From an uncultured Vogesella sp. (GTDB lineage: Bacteria > Pseudomonadota > Gammaproteobacteria > Burkholderiales > Chromobacteriaceae), in the NCBI GenBank assembly GCA_946479405.1, contig CAMLGD010000048.1:1-18109 (forward strand): a DNA stretch of 18,109 nucleotides, in the 5' to 3' direction. Positions 7,240-15,091 of this stretch are shown here, one piece after another. Positions within the stretch are counted from its first letter, which is position 1; every line of letters begins with the position of its first letter. The position numbers were made by a program, and so were the translations under genes. The notes below the pieces were generated by a model, which was not told the origin of the DNA, did no database searches, and worked only from the letters and a program-made list of their open reading frames with translations.

Positions 7240-7338
7240 AGTCTTGCCAGACATTGCTGTCGCTTGCGCCATGGCTGAACAGCCAAGTGTGTTGACGCAA
7301 GCCCCTGCTTTCTCGCAGGTCGGCTACTCCCTCAGGAT
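7234..7338 (-). ncRNA. yybP-ykoY manganese riboswitch aptamer
   Basis: On the minus strand the leader contains the conserved elements GGGAGTAGCCG and GTCAACACACTTGG, then CATGGCGCAAGCGACAGCAA and GGCAAGACTCATG, in the order expected for yybP-ykoY RNAs. The closing helix P1 can be drawn between ATCCTGAG (7331-7338) and CTCATGAT (7234-7241) with one mismatch. Known members of this class bind Mn2+ and turn on export genes such as mntP and UPF0016/GDT1 proteins, exactly the family downstream. The order of elements and the cognate gene make the assignment secure; the exact ends are approximate. Confidence 0.88.
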
Positions 7339-7374
7339 GGGGCGCATGATACCGCCAGCGCGTGGTGGCGGCAA

Positions 7375-7386
7375 GGTTGGCCGCAT
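7375..7386 (+). repeat. Dispersed motif GGTTGGCCGCAT next to the efp terminator
   Basis: A copy with only its last base different from the consensus, lying between the riboswitch and the efp terminator in non-coding DNA. Confidence 0.65.
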
Positions 7387-7419
7387 AAAAAAACCGGCAG
7401 CGCAGGCTGCCGGTTTTTT
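7387..7419. terminator. Intrinsic terminator after efp
   Basis: CCGGCAGC (7394-7401) and GCTGCCGG (7406-7413) form an 8-bp stem with loop GCAG, flanked by seven A on the left and six T on the right. On the minus strand the A-run becomes the T-run that ends the efp transcript; it would also work in the plus direction. Confidence 0.9.
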
Positions 7420-7435
7420 GAACAGAAACGAGCGA

Positions 7436-7999
7436 TTAGGCGCGTTTCTTGAATTCGTTGGTACGGGTGTCGATTTCGATCAGGTTGCCGATTTCAACGA
7501 AGGCCGGAACCGGGATTTCCAGGGTGGTGCCCTTGATGCGTGCCGGTTTCAGAACCTTGCCGGAGGTGTCGCCACGTACGGCCGGCTCGGTGTATTCCAC
7601 TTCGCGAACCACGGTGGTCGGCAGCTCAACGGAGATGGCCTTGCCGTTGTAGAAGGTCACTTCGCACTTGTCTTCCATGCCGTCGATGATGAACGGCACG
7701 ACTTCTTCCATGTTCTCGGCTTCAACTTCGTACTGGTTGAACTCGGTGTCCATGAACACGTACATCGGGTCGGCGAAGTAGGAGTAGGTGCACTCGCGCT
7801 TTTCCAGTACCACAACGTCGAACTTGTCGTCAGCGCGGTATACGGCTTCGGAAGCCGAACCGGTCAACAGGTTCTTCATTTTCATTTTTACAACGGAGGA
7901 GTTGCGGCCGGATTTGGAGAATTCGGCTTTCTGCACCACCATCGGGTCGCTGCCTACCATGAATACGTTACCAGCGCGGAGTTCCTGAGCGGTTTTCAT
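7436..7999 (-). CDS. efp: Elongation factor P
   Basis: A 187-residue translation factor that binds between the ribosomal P and E sites and rescues stalling at polyproline. It has the three beta-barrel domains and usual length of [16 protein letters not shown] at the start, the exposed loop [13 protein letters not shown], and a C-terminal ending ..[22 protein letters not shown]. The residue at the loop tip is Arg32 rather than the lysine of EpmA-modified EF-P, matching the form modified by arginine rhamnosylation. The modifying enzyme EarP is encoded immediately upstream on the same strand. The start ATG at 7999 has AGGA about 10 nt upstream. The 56-bp gap to earP has no terminator, so joint transcription is likely, though efp may also have its own promoter. 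A strong terminator follows. Confidence 0.97.
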   Translation of the reverse strand: MKTAQELRAGNVFMVGSDPMVVQKAEFSKSGRNSSVVKMKMKNLLTGSASEAVYRADDKFDVVVLEKRECTYSYFADPMYVFMDTEFNQYEVEAENMEEVVPFIIDGMEDKCEVTFYNGKAISVELPTTVVREVEYTEPAVRGDTSGKVLKPARIKGTTLEIPVPAFVEIGNLIEIDTRTNEFKKRA

Positions 8000-8055
8000 G
8001 CGTTTTAAGTCCTAAAGTCTTGAATCAGAATGGAAACGGATTTCCAGAAAACCCG

Positions 8056-9207
8056 CTATTGTAGCTGCTTTTCGGCAAATTGCACCAGATTCGTCGCCAG
8101 GTCGCCGCGAGCCAGCAACGTCTGTGGCCACGCCAGCGCATGCGCCTGCCATGCCTGCAGTATCGTCAGCAGCCGCGGCCAGGCGTCCGGGGCCAGCGCA
8201 TCGCGGTTCCAGCCCAGGTTGAAGTCGCGGATCGTGGCGGCCAGTTCCGGTGCCAGTCCGGCAAGATAGCGTTGCAGGAAGGCTGCCAGTTTTTCCATGT
8301 GCGCGTCCTCGTCCTGGCGGTAGATATGCCAGGCAAACGGCCGACCGGCCCACTGCGCACGCACGAAGCTGTCTTCGCCGCGCACGATGTTCAGGTCGCA
8401 GCTCCACAGCAGGCGGTCGTAGCCGTCCTGGTCGCTCATCGGTAGCACGTAAATGCTCAGCGCGCCGTGCTGGTAGGCATCGCCGGCGTGGCCGGGCTGG
8501 CTGATACCGATGCCGGCCAGCACGTCCGGCAGCACGCGGCCCTGTGGTACCAGTAACTGCACCGGCGTGCTGCCTGCGGCCAACGTTGCACTCCACTGCG
8601 CCGCCGCCGGGGTGTCATAGGCAAACAGGCTGATGCGCATGCCGCCGGGTGGGCAGGGCGGCACGCCACGAGCCTGCCAGTAGCTATCCTGTGCGGCGCG
8701 ATCCGCCTGCCAGGCATCGCGCGCGGCCAACAGCCCGCTTTCGCACAGCAGGCCGCCGCTGTCGGCGTCAAAACCGGGAAAGAAAAAATATTTGGTCAGC
8801 GGCAGGCGCGGATGCGGCGAGGCCATGCGGTGGCAGCCGGCCACCCAGTCCTCGGCCGATAAGTATTCCAGGTTCAGCCACACCGGCTTGCGTGCGCGCA
8901 CTGCCATCGCCTGCTGGTAGGCCTCCGGCAGCTCGCAGGCGAAGGCCTCAATCACCACGTCGGCCACTGCGAAATCCACCGTGAACGGTTTGCCCCAGTG
9001 GCGCACGTGGATATCGCCCAGCGGCTGCTCGGGCAGGGTGACATCCAGCGCTGGTGCGATGCGCGCGAAGCTGGCGAGATCGTCCACCCACAGCGTTACC
9101 GCGGCGCCATGCTCGGCCGCCAGTTGGCGCGCCAGGCGCCAGGTCACGCCGATGTCGCCGAAGTTGTCGATCACGGTGCAGAAAATATCCCAGCGCAGGC
9201 GCGGCAT
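8056..9207 (-). CDS. earP: EF-P arginine rhamnosyltransferase EarP
   Basis: A 383-residue cytoplasmic inverting glycosyltransferase that transfers rhamnose from dTDP-rhamnose to Arg32 of EF-P. The N-terminal DIFCTVIDNFGDIGVTWRLA contains the two aspartates of the catalytic region (Asp14 and Asp18). The C-terminal nucleotide-sugar site is RGEDSFVRAQWAGRPF (276-291) with Glu278, followed by WHIYRQDEDAHMEKL. Length fits the family. ATG at 9207 is preceded by AAGGAG at good spacing. Its substrate gene efp lies 56 bp downstream, and the matching Arg32 confirms a complete modification pair; the dTDP-rhamnose genes are not in the window. The reverse-strand sequence at 8574-8585 is a dispersed-motif copy that encodes TLAAG. 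Confidence 0.96.
   Translation of the reverse strand: MPRLRWDIFCTVIDNFGDIGVTWRLARQLAAEHGAAVTLWVDDLASFARIAPALDVTLPEQPLGDIHVRHWGKPFTVDFAVADVVIEAFACELPEAYQQAMAVRARKPVWLNLEYLSAEDWVAGCHRMASPHPRLPLTKYFFFPGFDADSGGLLCESGLLAARDAWQADRAAQDSYWQARGVPPCPPGGMRISLFAYDTPAAAQWSATLAAGSTPVQLLVPQGRVLPDVLAGIGISQPGHAGDAYQHGALSIYVLPMSDQDGYDRLLWSCDLNIVRGEDSFVRAQWAGRPFAWHIYRQDEDAHMEKLAAFLQRYLAGLAPELAATIRDFNLGWNRDALAPDAWPRLLTILQAWQAHALAWPQTLLARGDLATNLVQFAEKQLQ
8574..8585 (-). repeat. Dispersed motif CGTTGGCCGCAG within earP
   Basis: A copy differing from the consensus at the first base only. With its flanks it reads ACGTTGGCCGCAGGC, the same 15 bases as the copy in nrdJ at 17536-17550, although the genes are unrelated. 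Confidence 0.6.
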
Positions 9208-9276
9208 GTCGGTCTCCTTGAATGGCTGCGCAGCATAGCGCAGGCGTTACGGCGAGACAAAGCGGATGCCGCAGGC

Positions 9277-9963
9277 TCAGCGGCAGGCTGTGCCCGGATA
9301 ACCCGGCAGCTGGCTGGCGGCGGCACTGCAGGCCAGTTGTTGTGCCTGTTTGAGCTGCTGCTTCAGGCTGCCGCGATCGATGCTGGCCCAGTGCAGCTGC
9401 TGCCCCAGCCAGCTGGCCCAGGCAAACTCGACAAAATAGACCTCGTCCTGTTTGGCGACATAACCCTTGTCCTGCAACAGGCCGGCCAGCGAGCGGTAGG
9501 GGTAGTCCGGCAGTGCAGCCAGGGTCGCAGGCAGTTTGCTTGCCGCCAACGGACGGCCCTGCTCGTCGCGCAGCCAGCTCCAGTGCCGTGCCGCCATGTC
9601 GTGCCAGAAGGTATCCGGCTGTGTCAGCCGGCCGATTACCTGCACGCTGGCGGTAGCCACGCCGAGGCGCAGTAGCGCACTGGCAAAGTGGTGACGATCC
9701 ACCAGGTACAGTGTGCCGCCGGGGCCGATCACTACCGGAATAGCCTTCTTGCGGATCTTGGCCGCCAGCTTGTCGGCGGATAGCTCGCGCAGCTCGTTGG
9801 CCTCGTCCTCCACCTGCAGCAGGCCAATGCCGGGTTGGGTGGGGTGCAATGCGGCCAACGGTGTGTCGCACCACTGCCCGATCGGGGTATCCATTTGGCA
9901 GGGGGCGGCGCTGGCGAAGGTGGCACCCAGTAGCAGTGGCAGGGTAAGCAGCAAGTGGCGCAT
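9277..9963 (-). CDS. Exported ParB-like protein (ParBc_2/PF08857-like)
   Basis: A 228-residue protein with a clear signal peptide (residues 1-19, ending ASA-AP), so it is periplasmic or secreted. The mature part resembles the ParB-like putative nuclease family PF08857: LAALHPTQPGIGLLQV (37-51), IPVVIGPGGTLYLVDRHHFASAL (75-97) with the conserved His-His at 91-92, then FWHDMAARHWSWLRDEQG and LPDYPYRSLAGLL, and FVEFAWASWLG. The family assignment is from memory of its motif order. A function in DNA partitioning is unlikely for an exported protein; the activity is not established. Cys22 and Cys32 could form a disulfide. It lies 69 bp upstream of earP on the same strand with no clear terminator between, so it may share a transcript, but a link to EF-P modification is not evident. 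Its ribosome site is weak. Confidence 0.75.
   Translation of the reverse strand: MRHLLLTLPLLLGATFASAAPCQMDTPIGQWCDTPLAALHPTQPGIGLLQVEDEANELRELSADKLAAKIRKKAIPVVIGPGGTLYLVDRHHFASALLRLGVATASVQVIGRLTQPDTFWHDMAARHWSWLRDEQGRPLAASKLPATLAALPDYPYRSLAGLLQDKGYVAKQDEVYFVEFAWASWLGQQLHWASIDRGSLKQQLKQAQQLACSAAASQLPGYPGTACR
9849..9860 (-). repeat. Dispersed motif CGTTGGCCGCAT within the ParB-like gene
   Basis: A copy with the full GTTGGCCGCA core, encoding PLAAL shortly after the signal peptide. Confidence 0.5.
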
Positions 9964-10030
9964 GAGCGGGCATCCGCAGTGAAAGCCGTCACGCTAAGCC
10001 GCCGCGGCTGCAGCTGGCAAGTGGCAAGCA

Positions 10031-10056
10031 AAACGGCCGGGCGTATGCCCGGCCGT
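10031..10056 (-). terminator. Intrinsic terminator after the glutamine synthetase-family gene
   Basis: ACGGCCGGGC and GCCCGGCCGT (10033-10042, 10047-10056) form a perfect 10-bp stem with a GTAT loop, 17 bp beyond the stop codon. On the minus strand the stem is followed by TTTTGCTTG, a short T-run. Confidence 0.8.
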
Positions 10057-10073
10057 GAGAGTGCAGCGACAAC

Positions 10074-11411
10074 TTACACGTGCAGCAGCAGGAAGCGACG
10101 CTCCCACGGGCTGATCACGTCGAAGTACTCGCGGTACTCGACTTCCTTGATGGCGCTGTAGGTGCGGATGAAATGCTCGCCAAAAATGTCGGCCAGCGGC
10201 TTGCACTTGAGCAGCATGTCGATGGCGTCGTCCAGATGGCGCGGCAGCTGGTGCGGCTGCTCGTAGGCGCTGCCGGTCAGTGGCTCGGCCGGCTGGATGC
10301 GCTGCTGCATGCCCAGGTAGCCGCAGGCCAGGCTGGCGGCCATCGCCAGATACGGGTTGACGTCCACGCCGGCCAGACGGTTTTCCACCCGGCGCGCTTC
10401 GGGGCCGGAATGCGGCACGCGCAGGCCGCAGGTACGGTTGTCGTAGCCCCAGCTCAGGTTGATCGGCGCCGAGGTAAAGCGGCTTAGGCGGCGGTAGCTG
10501 TTCACGTATGGCGCAAAGAACGGCATCGCCGCCGGCAGGTAGGTCTGCAGGCCGCCGATGAAGTGGAAGAAGGCATCGGACGGGCTGCCGTCGGCGTTGC
10601 TGAAGATGTTGTTGCCGTCGGCGTCCACCACGCTCTGGTGGATGTGCATTGCGCTGCCCGGCTGGCCCTGCATCGGCTTGGCCATGAAGGTGGCGTACAT
10701 ATTGTTGCGGATCGCCACCTCGCGCACGGTGCGCTTGAACAGGAACACTTGGTCGGCCAGCGCCAGCGGGTCGCCGTGATCCAGGTTGATCTCCATCTGT
10801 GCGGTGCCCATCTCGTGGATCAGCGTATCCAGGTGCAGGCCCTGCGCCTCGCACCAGTCGTAGATCTCGTCGAAGATGTTGTCGTATTCGTTTACCGCGT
10901 CGATGCTGAAACTCTGCATCCCGGCTTCGGTGCGCTTGGTGCGGCCAACCGGCGGGCGCAGTGGGATGTCTTCGTCGGGTTCTACCTCTACCAGGTAGAA
11001 CTCCATTTCCGGTGCCACGATGGCGGACAGGCCTTCCTGCTCGTACAGCTTGAGGATGCGCTTGAGCACGTTGCGGGGCGCGAGGTCGGCATCGCTGCCA
11101 TCAAAATTGACGCAGTCGTGGATGATCTGGGCGGTCGGTTCCTTGGCCCACGGTACCGGGCGGATGGTGCTGGCGTCGGGAATCAGCCGCATGTCCGGGT
11201 CGGCGACGGAGGTGAAGTCCTGCTCGGGGAAGTCGCCGGTCACGGTCATGCTGAGCACGGCTTCCGGCAGGCGCAGGCCCTCGGCCGGATTGTATTTGTG
11301 GCGCGGCACGATCTTGCCGCGCGCCAGTCCGGTCATGTCCGGAATCAGGCATTCCACTTCGGTGATGTGATTGTCGTCCAGCCATTGCTGGATTTGCTGG
11401 GCATTGGTCAT
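10074..11411 (-). CDS. Glutamine synthetase family, gamma-glutamylpolyamine synthetase-like
   Basis: A 445-residue cytoplasmic ligase of the GlnA superfamily. Metal and glutamate site residues are visible: Glu135 and Glu137 in APEMEFYL, Glu200 and Glu207 in HEMGTAQMEINL, and His256 and His258 in GSAMHIHQS. The end SPWERRFLLLHV and the start QQIQQWLDDNHITEVECLIPDMTGLARGK resemble the PuuA/SpuI/PauA enzymes that ligate glutamate to putrescine or other polyamines, rather than the main ammonia-assimilating enzyme, which is longer (about 470 residues) and carries a tyrosine adenylylation motif not found here. Substrate is inferred. No other polyamine genes are in the window. ATG 11411 has only a weak GAG upstream; a small ORF ending 12 bp earlier may provide translational coupling. 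A strong terminator follows. Confidence 0.88.
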   Translation of the reverse strand: MTNAQQIQQWLDDNHITEVECLIPDMTGLARGKIVPRHKYNPAEGLRLPEAVLSMTVTGDFPEQDFTSVADPDMRLIPDASTIRPVPWAKEPTAQIIHDCVNFDGSDADLAPRNVLKRILKLYEQEGLSAIVAPEMEFYLVEVEPDEDIPLRPPVGRTKRTEAGMQSFSIDAVNEYDNIFDEIYDWCEAQGLHLDTLIHEMGTAQMEINLDHGDPLALADQVFLFKRTVREVAIRNNMYATFMAKPMQGQPGSAMHIHQSVVDADGNNIFSNADGSPSDAFFHFIGGLQTYLPAAMPFFAPYVNSYRRLSRFTSAPINLSWGYDNRTCGLRVPHSGPEARRVENRLAGVDVNPYLAMAASLACGYLGMQQRIQPAEPLTGSAYEQPHQLPRHLDDAIDMLLKCKPLADIFGEHFIRTYSAIKEVEYREYFDVISPWERRFLLLHV

Positions 11412-11423
11412 AAAGAGTCTCGA

Positions 11424-11585
11424 TCAGGTATGGGCGCCGGAACTGGTAATGCGGCGCTCGTGGTTCAGCAGCGTTTTGCGGCGCTGTGCCAGGGTCAGAA
11501 AAGCCAGCGTGGCGCACAGGCGCTGGTCGCTGGGGTGGCGTGGCAGGGGCTGGCGCTGGAAGCCCAGCCCGGTCAGATCAATCAA
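11424..11585 (-). CDS. Possible small leader ORF, 53 residues
   Basis: On the minus strand GAAAGGA (11594-11600) stands 8 nt before a TTG at 11585 that opens 53 codons ending 12 bp before the glutamine synthetase-family start. Codon third positions are mostly G or C, as in the neighbouring genes. The peptide is basic (QRRKTLLNHERR) with no recognised motif. The frame also extends back to an ATG at 11657, but that part is AT-rich and lacks a ribosome site. It may be a real small protein, a coupled leader peptide or chance; I cannot tell. Confidence 0.35.
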   Translation of the reverse strand: MIDLTGLGFQRQPLPRHPSDQRLCATLAFLTLAQRRKTLLNHERRITSSGAHT

Positions 11586-11775
11586 AATGCGTGTCCTTTC
11601 GCGGTATAGAATGAAAGATGAAAATCGCCGCCTATTTTTGATGTTTAAAATCATCATCAGGCGAGCGTCATGCTAAAAGCAGCAAGCGCCTGGCGGCAAC
11701 TGTGCCACGCATTTGCTGCGGGCTGTTGTGGAAGAAAGACCACAATCATGTCCAGTGCTACAGGACTGTTTAATT
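11586..11775. other. Divergent promoter region, AT-richer
   Basis: The 364-bp gap between the divergent glutamine synthetase-family and DUF748 genes is AT-rich at about 11600-11660 and must hold promoters for both directions. I see no hexamer pair good enough to call. A 6-bp inverted repeat TTGTGG-N8-CCACAA (11726-11745) lies 31 bp before the DUF748 start and may be an operator or chance. Confidence 0.4.
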
Positions 11776-14700
11776 ATGAATGAAACCAATCCACCAGAAA
11801 CCGCGGTTGCCCGCCCTTCAATCGCCCGCCGCTGGGGGCGCCGCCTGGCCTGGAGTACCGCTGCGCTGGCGGCGCTGCTGGCCGGCCTGTGGGCCGGGGT
11901 GCCCAAAGCGGTGGATTACGCCGCGGGCAACTGGGCCAAAGACATCGGCCGCAGCCTGACGCTGGGCAAGGTGGAGTTTGCGCCGTGGGCGCTGCGCCTC
12001 ACCCTGCACGACGTCGTGCTGCGCGACCGCGACGGCAGCCAGCTGTTTAGCGCCGCGCGGCTGAACGTGGATGCCGAAGGGCTGCCGCTGTTGATCGGCC
12101 GCATCCAGCTTGCCGACATCTCGCTGGATACGCCGCAGCTGTGGGCCAAGCGCGATGCACAGGGGGAATGGAACTGGAGCCGCCTTGTGCACGATGCCAG
12201 CGGCCAGCCCAAGCCGCAGCAGTCGCCGTCCGATCCGCCCAAACTGCTGATTCGCCAACTGGCGCTGAACAAGGGTCAGGCGCATGTGCAGGATGCGCTG
12301 GGCGGCGATGTGCAATACCAGGTGCTGCCGCTGGACCTCCACCTGCAGAACCTGTCGACGCTGCCGGACAACCACGGTCGCTACCAATTGGCCGCAGAGC
12401 TGGACGATGGCACCCGGCTGGCGTGGCAGGGCAGCCTGCTGCTGCAGCCGCTGCAGTCCGACGGTGTGCTGAAAGTGGAAGGCTTCACCCTGGCCAGCAT
12501 CTGGCCCTATGTACAGCCGCACCTCAAGTTGGCCGCACCGCAGGGCAAGCTGGCGGCTACCGTGCCTTACCATTTTGACCTGGCTGGTGTCTCGGCCAGT
12601 GCCTGGTCGCGCGGTTTCAGTGCCCGGCTGGATGGCCTGGCACTGGTGGCGCCGCAGAGCGGCAGCCCGCTCAAGCTGGCCAGCCTGGCGCTGGCCGGCG
12701 GGCAGTTCGATCTGGTCAACCGCCAGCTGACGCTGGGCAGCCTGACCCTGTCCGGCGGCGAGCTGGCCACGGTGCTGGATGCGCACGCGCAGCCGGACTG
12801 GTTGGCCGCCATCCCCGTGGCCCAGCCCGGCGCGGCGGCAGCCAAGCCTGCGGCCAACCATGCCGCCGCGCCGGGCTGGCGTGTCAACCTGCCGCGCATC
12901 CGGCTGGAAAACTGGCAGTTGCGCGCCACGCATCAGGGCTTTATCGCGCCGCTGTCCGCCAGCCTCAAGCTGGACAGCCTGCAAGCCGCCGTCGCCGTCG
13001 ATGCCAACGGCGGGGTAAAGGTACAAGATGCCACGCTGGCGCTGTCGCAGTTGACTGCTGCCAGCGGTAGCCAGCCGGCATTTGCCAGCCTGGCCGGCGT
13101 GCAACTGGCCGGCAGCGAACTGGACCTGAACAAGCACAGCATTCGTGCGGGCGACATCACGCTGCAGGGGCTGCAACTGGCGCTGAACCGCAGCAAGGAC
13201 GGTAAGCTGGATATTGCCGAAGCACTGCGTCAGCGCCCCTCCGCCACGGCCGCGCCGGCCGCCGCAAGTGAGCCGCCGGCAGCAGCGGCCTGGCAGATTC
13301 GCTACCCTGAGTTGAAGCTGGCGGGCGGCAGCGTCAGCTGGCGCGACAGCAGCACTACCACGCCGGTGGCACTGCAGCTGGCCGATGTGGCGGCCAGCGT
13401 GTCTGGTGATCCGCAGCAGGGCTGGGCGCTGCAGCTGGGCGGCGGCGTTGGCCAGGGCAAGCTGCAGCTGGATGCCACGCTTGCGGCCAACCTGCAGGAC
13501 ATCAAGGGCCAGTTGCAGGCCAGCCGTTTGCCGCTGGCCGGCGTGGCGCCGTATGCGCTGGAGCAGACCGTGCTGCGCTTTGGCGGTGGCGAGCTATCGG
13601 CCGATCTGGGCTTTGCGCTGACCGGCAGCCGTTGGCAGGCCGATGGCAAGGCACAACTGGATAAACTGGCGCTGTTCGAGCCGGGGCGGCGCGAGCCGCT
13701 GCTGGGCTGGCAGCAGCTGGCCGTCAGCGGTATCAAGGCACAGCCGCAGCGGGTGAGCATTGCCGATGTGCGGCTGGTGTCGCCGCAGCTGCGCTTTATC
13801 CTGGACGAAAAGCGGGTACCCAACTTTGCGCACCTGATGAAGCCGCAGCCAGTCGCGGCCAAGTCGGTGGCCAGCGCCAAACCGGCGGCGGCTGCCGCAC
13901 CGGTAGTGGATGTGCGTGCCATCCGCGTGCGCAATGCGCGCATGGACTTTGCCGACCTGGGGCTGCAGCCCAGCTTCGGTACCCGCATCCACTCGCTGTC
14001 CGGCACCGTGCTGGGCCTGTCCAGCAAGCCGGGCCGCCGCGGCACGGTGACGCTGGATGGCCGCGTCGACCAGTTTGGCGACGTGCGCATCCGCGGTGCG
14101 CTGTCGCCATTCGAGGTGACGCGCGACCTGGACATGACGCTTAACTTCCGCAACATTACGCTGGGCAGCCTCAACCCGTACTCGATGACCTTTGCCGGCT
14201 GGCAGATCACTGACGGCCGCCTTACCACCGAGCTGCGTTACCTGCTGAAAGACCGCCAGCTCAAGGGTGACAACCGCGTGGTGATCGACCACATCCAGCT
14301 GGGTGACGAGGTGGCCAATTACGACGGCACGCGCCTGCCGCTGCGCCTGGCGGTGGCGCTGCTGGAAGACAGCGACGGCCGCATCGATCTGGCACTGCCG
14401 GTGGCCGGCAGCCTGGATCAGCCGGACTTCTCCTACGGCCATCTGGTGTGGCAGGCGATCCGCAACATCCTGGTGAAAGTGGTGACCGCACCGTTCCGCG
14501 CGCTGTTCGGCGGCGAGGGCTTCGACGAGATCTATGCCGATGCCGGCGACGACCGCATTCCACCGCCGGAACGCGAGAAACTGGGCAAGCTGGCCGAGCT
14601 GATGGCCAAGCGGCCCAAGCTGGCGCTGGCCATCGGCGGCGGTTATGCCGCCGAGGAAGACAGCCGCGAGCTGGCGCGTTACCGCGTCGACAGCGACATC

Positions 14701-15066
14701 CTCAAGCGCGCCGCCTACCAGCTGCAGGCCGACGAGCCGCTGCCGCTGCCGGACATGGGCGACCCGGCGATCCGCAAGGCAGTGGGCGATGTCTACGCCG
14801 CGCAGATCGGCCGCTTTGCCTGGCTGAAACGGGTGGCCAGCGAGAAAGACACCGCCGAGCGGGCACAGGCGATGCGCCAGGAGTTGCTGGCGGCGCAGAA
14901 GGTGGATCAGGCGGCGTTGAACGCGCTGGCCAAGGCGCGCGGCGAGGCGGCGCGGCAGTTGCTGCTGGCGGCGCAACCGGCGCTGGCAGACCGCATCAGC
15001 GTGCTGGACCCAGACAAGGTGAAGGCCGACAAGGATGGCGTACCGCTGCTGATCAAGCTGAAATAA
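11776..15066 (+). CDS. AsmA-like DUF748 protein
   Basis: A 1096-residue envelope protein. A basic start (RRWGRRLAW) leads into one membrane span at about residues 24-42, leaving the rest in the periplasm. Next come AsmA-type beta strands (GKVEFAPWALRLTLHDVVL, ADISLDTPQLW). The middle holds repeated beta segments with Ala/Pro-rich linkers. The C-terminal third carries the DUF748 core: FADLGLQPSFGTRIHSLSGTV, then the glycine stretch LSSKPGRRGTVTLDG, VTRDLDMTLNFRNI, GRLTTELRYLL, HLVWQAIRN and PFRALFGGEGF. AsmA-superfamily members are now viewed as bridge-like proteins moving phospholipids across the periplasm; that role is an inference here. ATG 11776 is preferred over the upstream TTG 11713 because AGGA lies about 10 nt before it and it gives the typical N-terminus. 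At least seven copies of the TTGGCCGC core lie inside the gene. It ends at a hairpin built from two motif copies. Confidence 0.9.
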   Translation: MNETNPPETAVARPSIARRWGRRLAWSTAALAALLAGLWAGVPKAVDYAAGNWAKDIGRSLTLGKVEFAPWALRLTLHDVVLRDRDGSQLFSAARLNVDAEGLPLLIGRIQLADISLDTPQLWAKRDAQGEWNWSRLVHDASGQPKPQQSPSDPPKLLIRQLALNKGQAHVQDALGGDVQYQVLPLDLHLQNLSTLPDNHGRYQLAAELDDGTRLAWQGSLLLQPLQSDGVLKVEGFTLASIWPYVQPHLKLAAPQGKLAATVPYHFDLAGVSASAWSRGFSARLDGLALVAPQSGSPLKLASLALAGGQFDLVNRQLTLGSLTLSGGELATVLDAHAQPDWLAAIPVAQPGAAAAKPAANHAAAPGWRVNLPRIRLENWQLRATHQGFIAPLSASLKLDSLQAAVAVDANGGVKVQDATLALSQLTAASGSQPAFASLAGVQLAGSELDLNKHSIRAGDITLQGLQLALNRSKDGKLDIAEALRQRPSATAAPAAASEPPAAAAWQIRYPELKLAGGSVSWRDSSTTTPVALQLADVAASVSGDPQQGWALQLGGGVGQGKLQLDATLAANLQDIKGQLQASRLPLAGVAPYALEQTVLRFGGGELSADLGFALTGSRWQADGKAQLDKLALFEPGRREPLLGWQQLAVSGIKAQPQRVSIADVRLVSPQLRFILDEKRVPNFAHLMKPQPVAAKSVASAKPAAAAAPVVDVRAIRVRNARMDFADLGLQPSFGTRIHSLSGTVLGLSSKPGRRGTVTLDGRVDQFGDVRIRGALSPFEVTRDLDMTLNFRNITLGSLNPYSMTFAGWQITDGRLTTELRYLLKDRQLKGDNRVVIDHIQLGDEVANYDGTRLPLRLAVALLEDSDGRIDLALPVAGSLDQPDFSYGHLVWQAIRNILVKVVTAPFRALFGGEGFDEIYADAGDDRIPPPEREKLGKLAELMAKRPKLALAIGGGYAAEEDSRELARYRVDSDILKRAAYQLQADEPLPLPDMGDPAIRKAVGDVYAAQIGRFAWLKRVASEKDTAERAQAMRQELLAAQKVDQAALNALAKARGEAARQLLLAAQPALADRISVLDPDKVKADKDGVPLLIKLK
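12848..12859 (-). repeat. Dispersed motif GGTTGGCCGCAG within the DUF748 gene
   Basis: An exact reverse-strand copy in an Ala/Pro linker (encodes PAAN), 46 bp after another core copy at 12802-12809 in the opposite orientation. Confidence 0.65.
13481..13492 (-). repeat. Dispersed motif GGTTGGCCGCAA within the DUF748 gene
   Basis: A copy with the last base changed, encoding LAAN. Confidence 0.45.
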
Positions 15067-15091
15067 ATCGGCGCCAACTGGTGTGTACCGT

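Noticed and set aside
7165..7272. N-terminal extension of the cation exporter to 7272
   Set aside because: The extension would be encoded by the riboswitch; homologues start at the MLSQAF-like first membrane span, and a ribosome site precedes 7164.
8056..8075. TACAAT on the minus strand as an efp promoter
   Set aside because: No acceptable -35 hexamer at 16-18 bp; the TACAAT comes from the last codons of earP.
9267..9285. Hairpin TGCCGC-N7-GCGGCA at the end of the ParB-like gene
   Set aside because: The stem is 6 bp, overlaps the stop codon and has no T-run, so it is not called a terminator.
11636..11656. TTGATG...ATCATCA near the DUF748 promoter as an FNR box
   Set aside because: The half-sites are nine bases apart rather than four, so it does not fit the FNR consensus.
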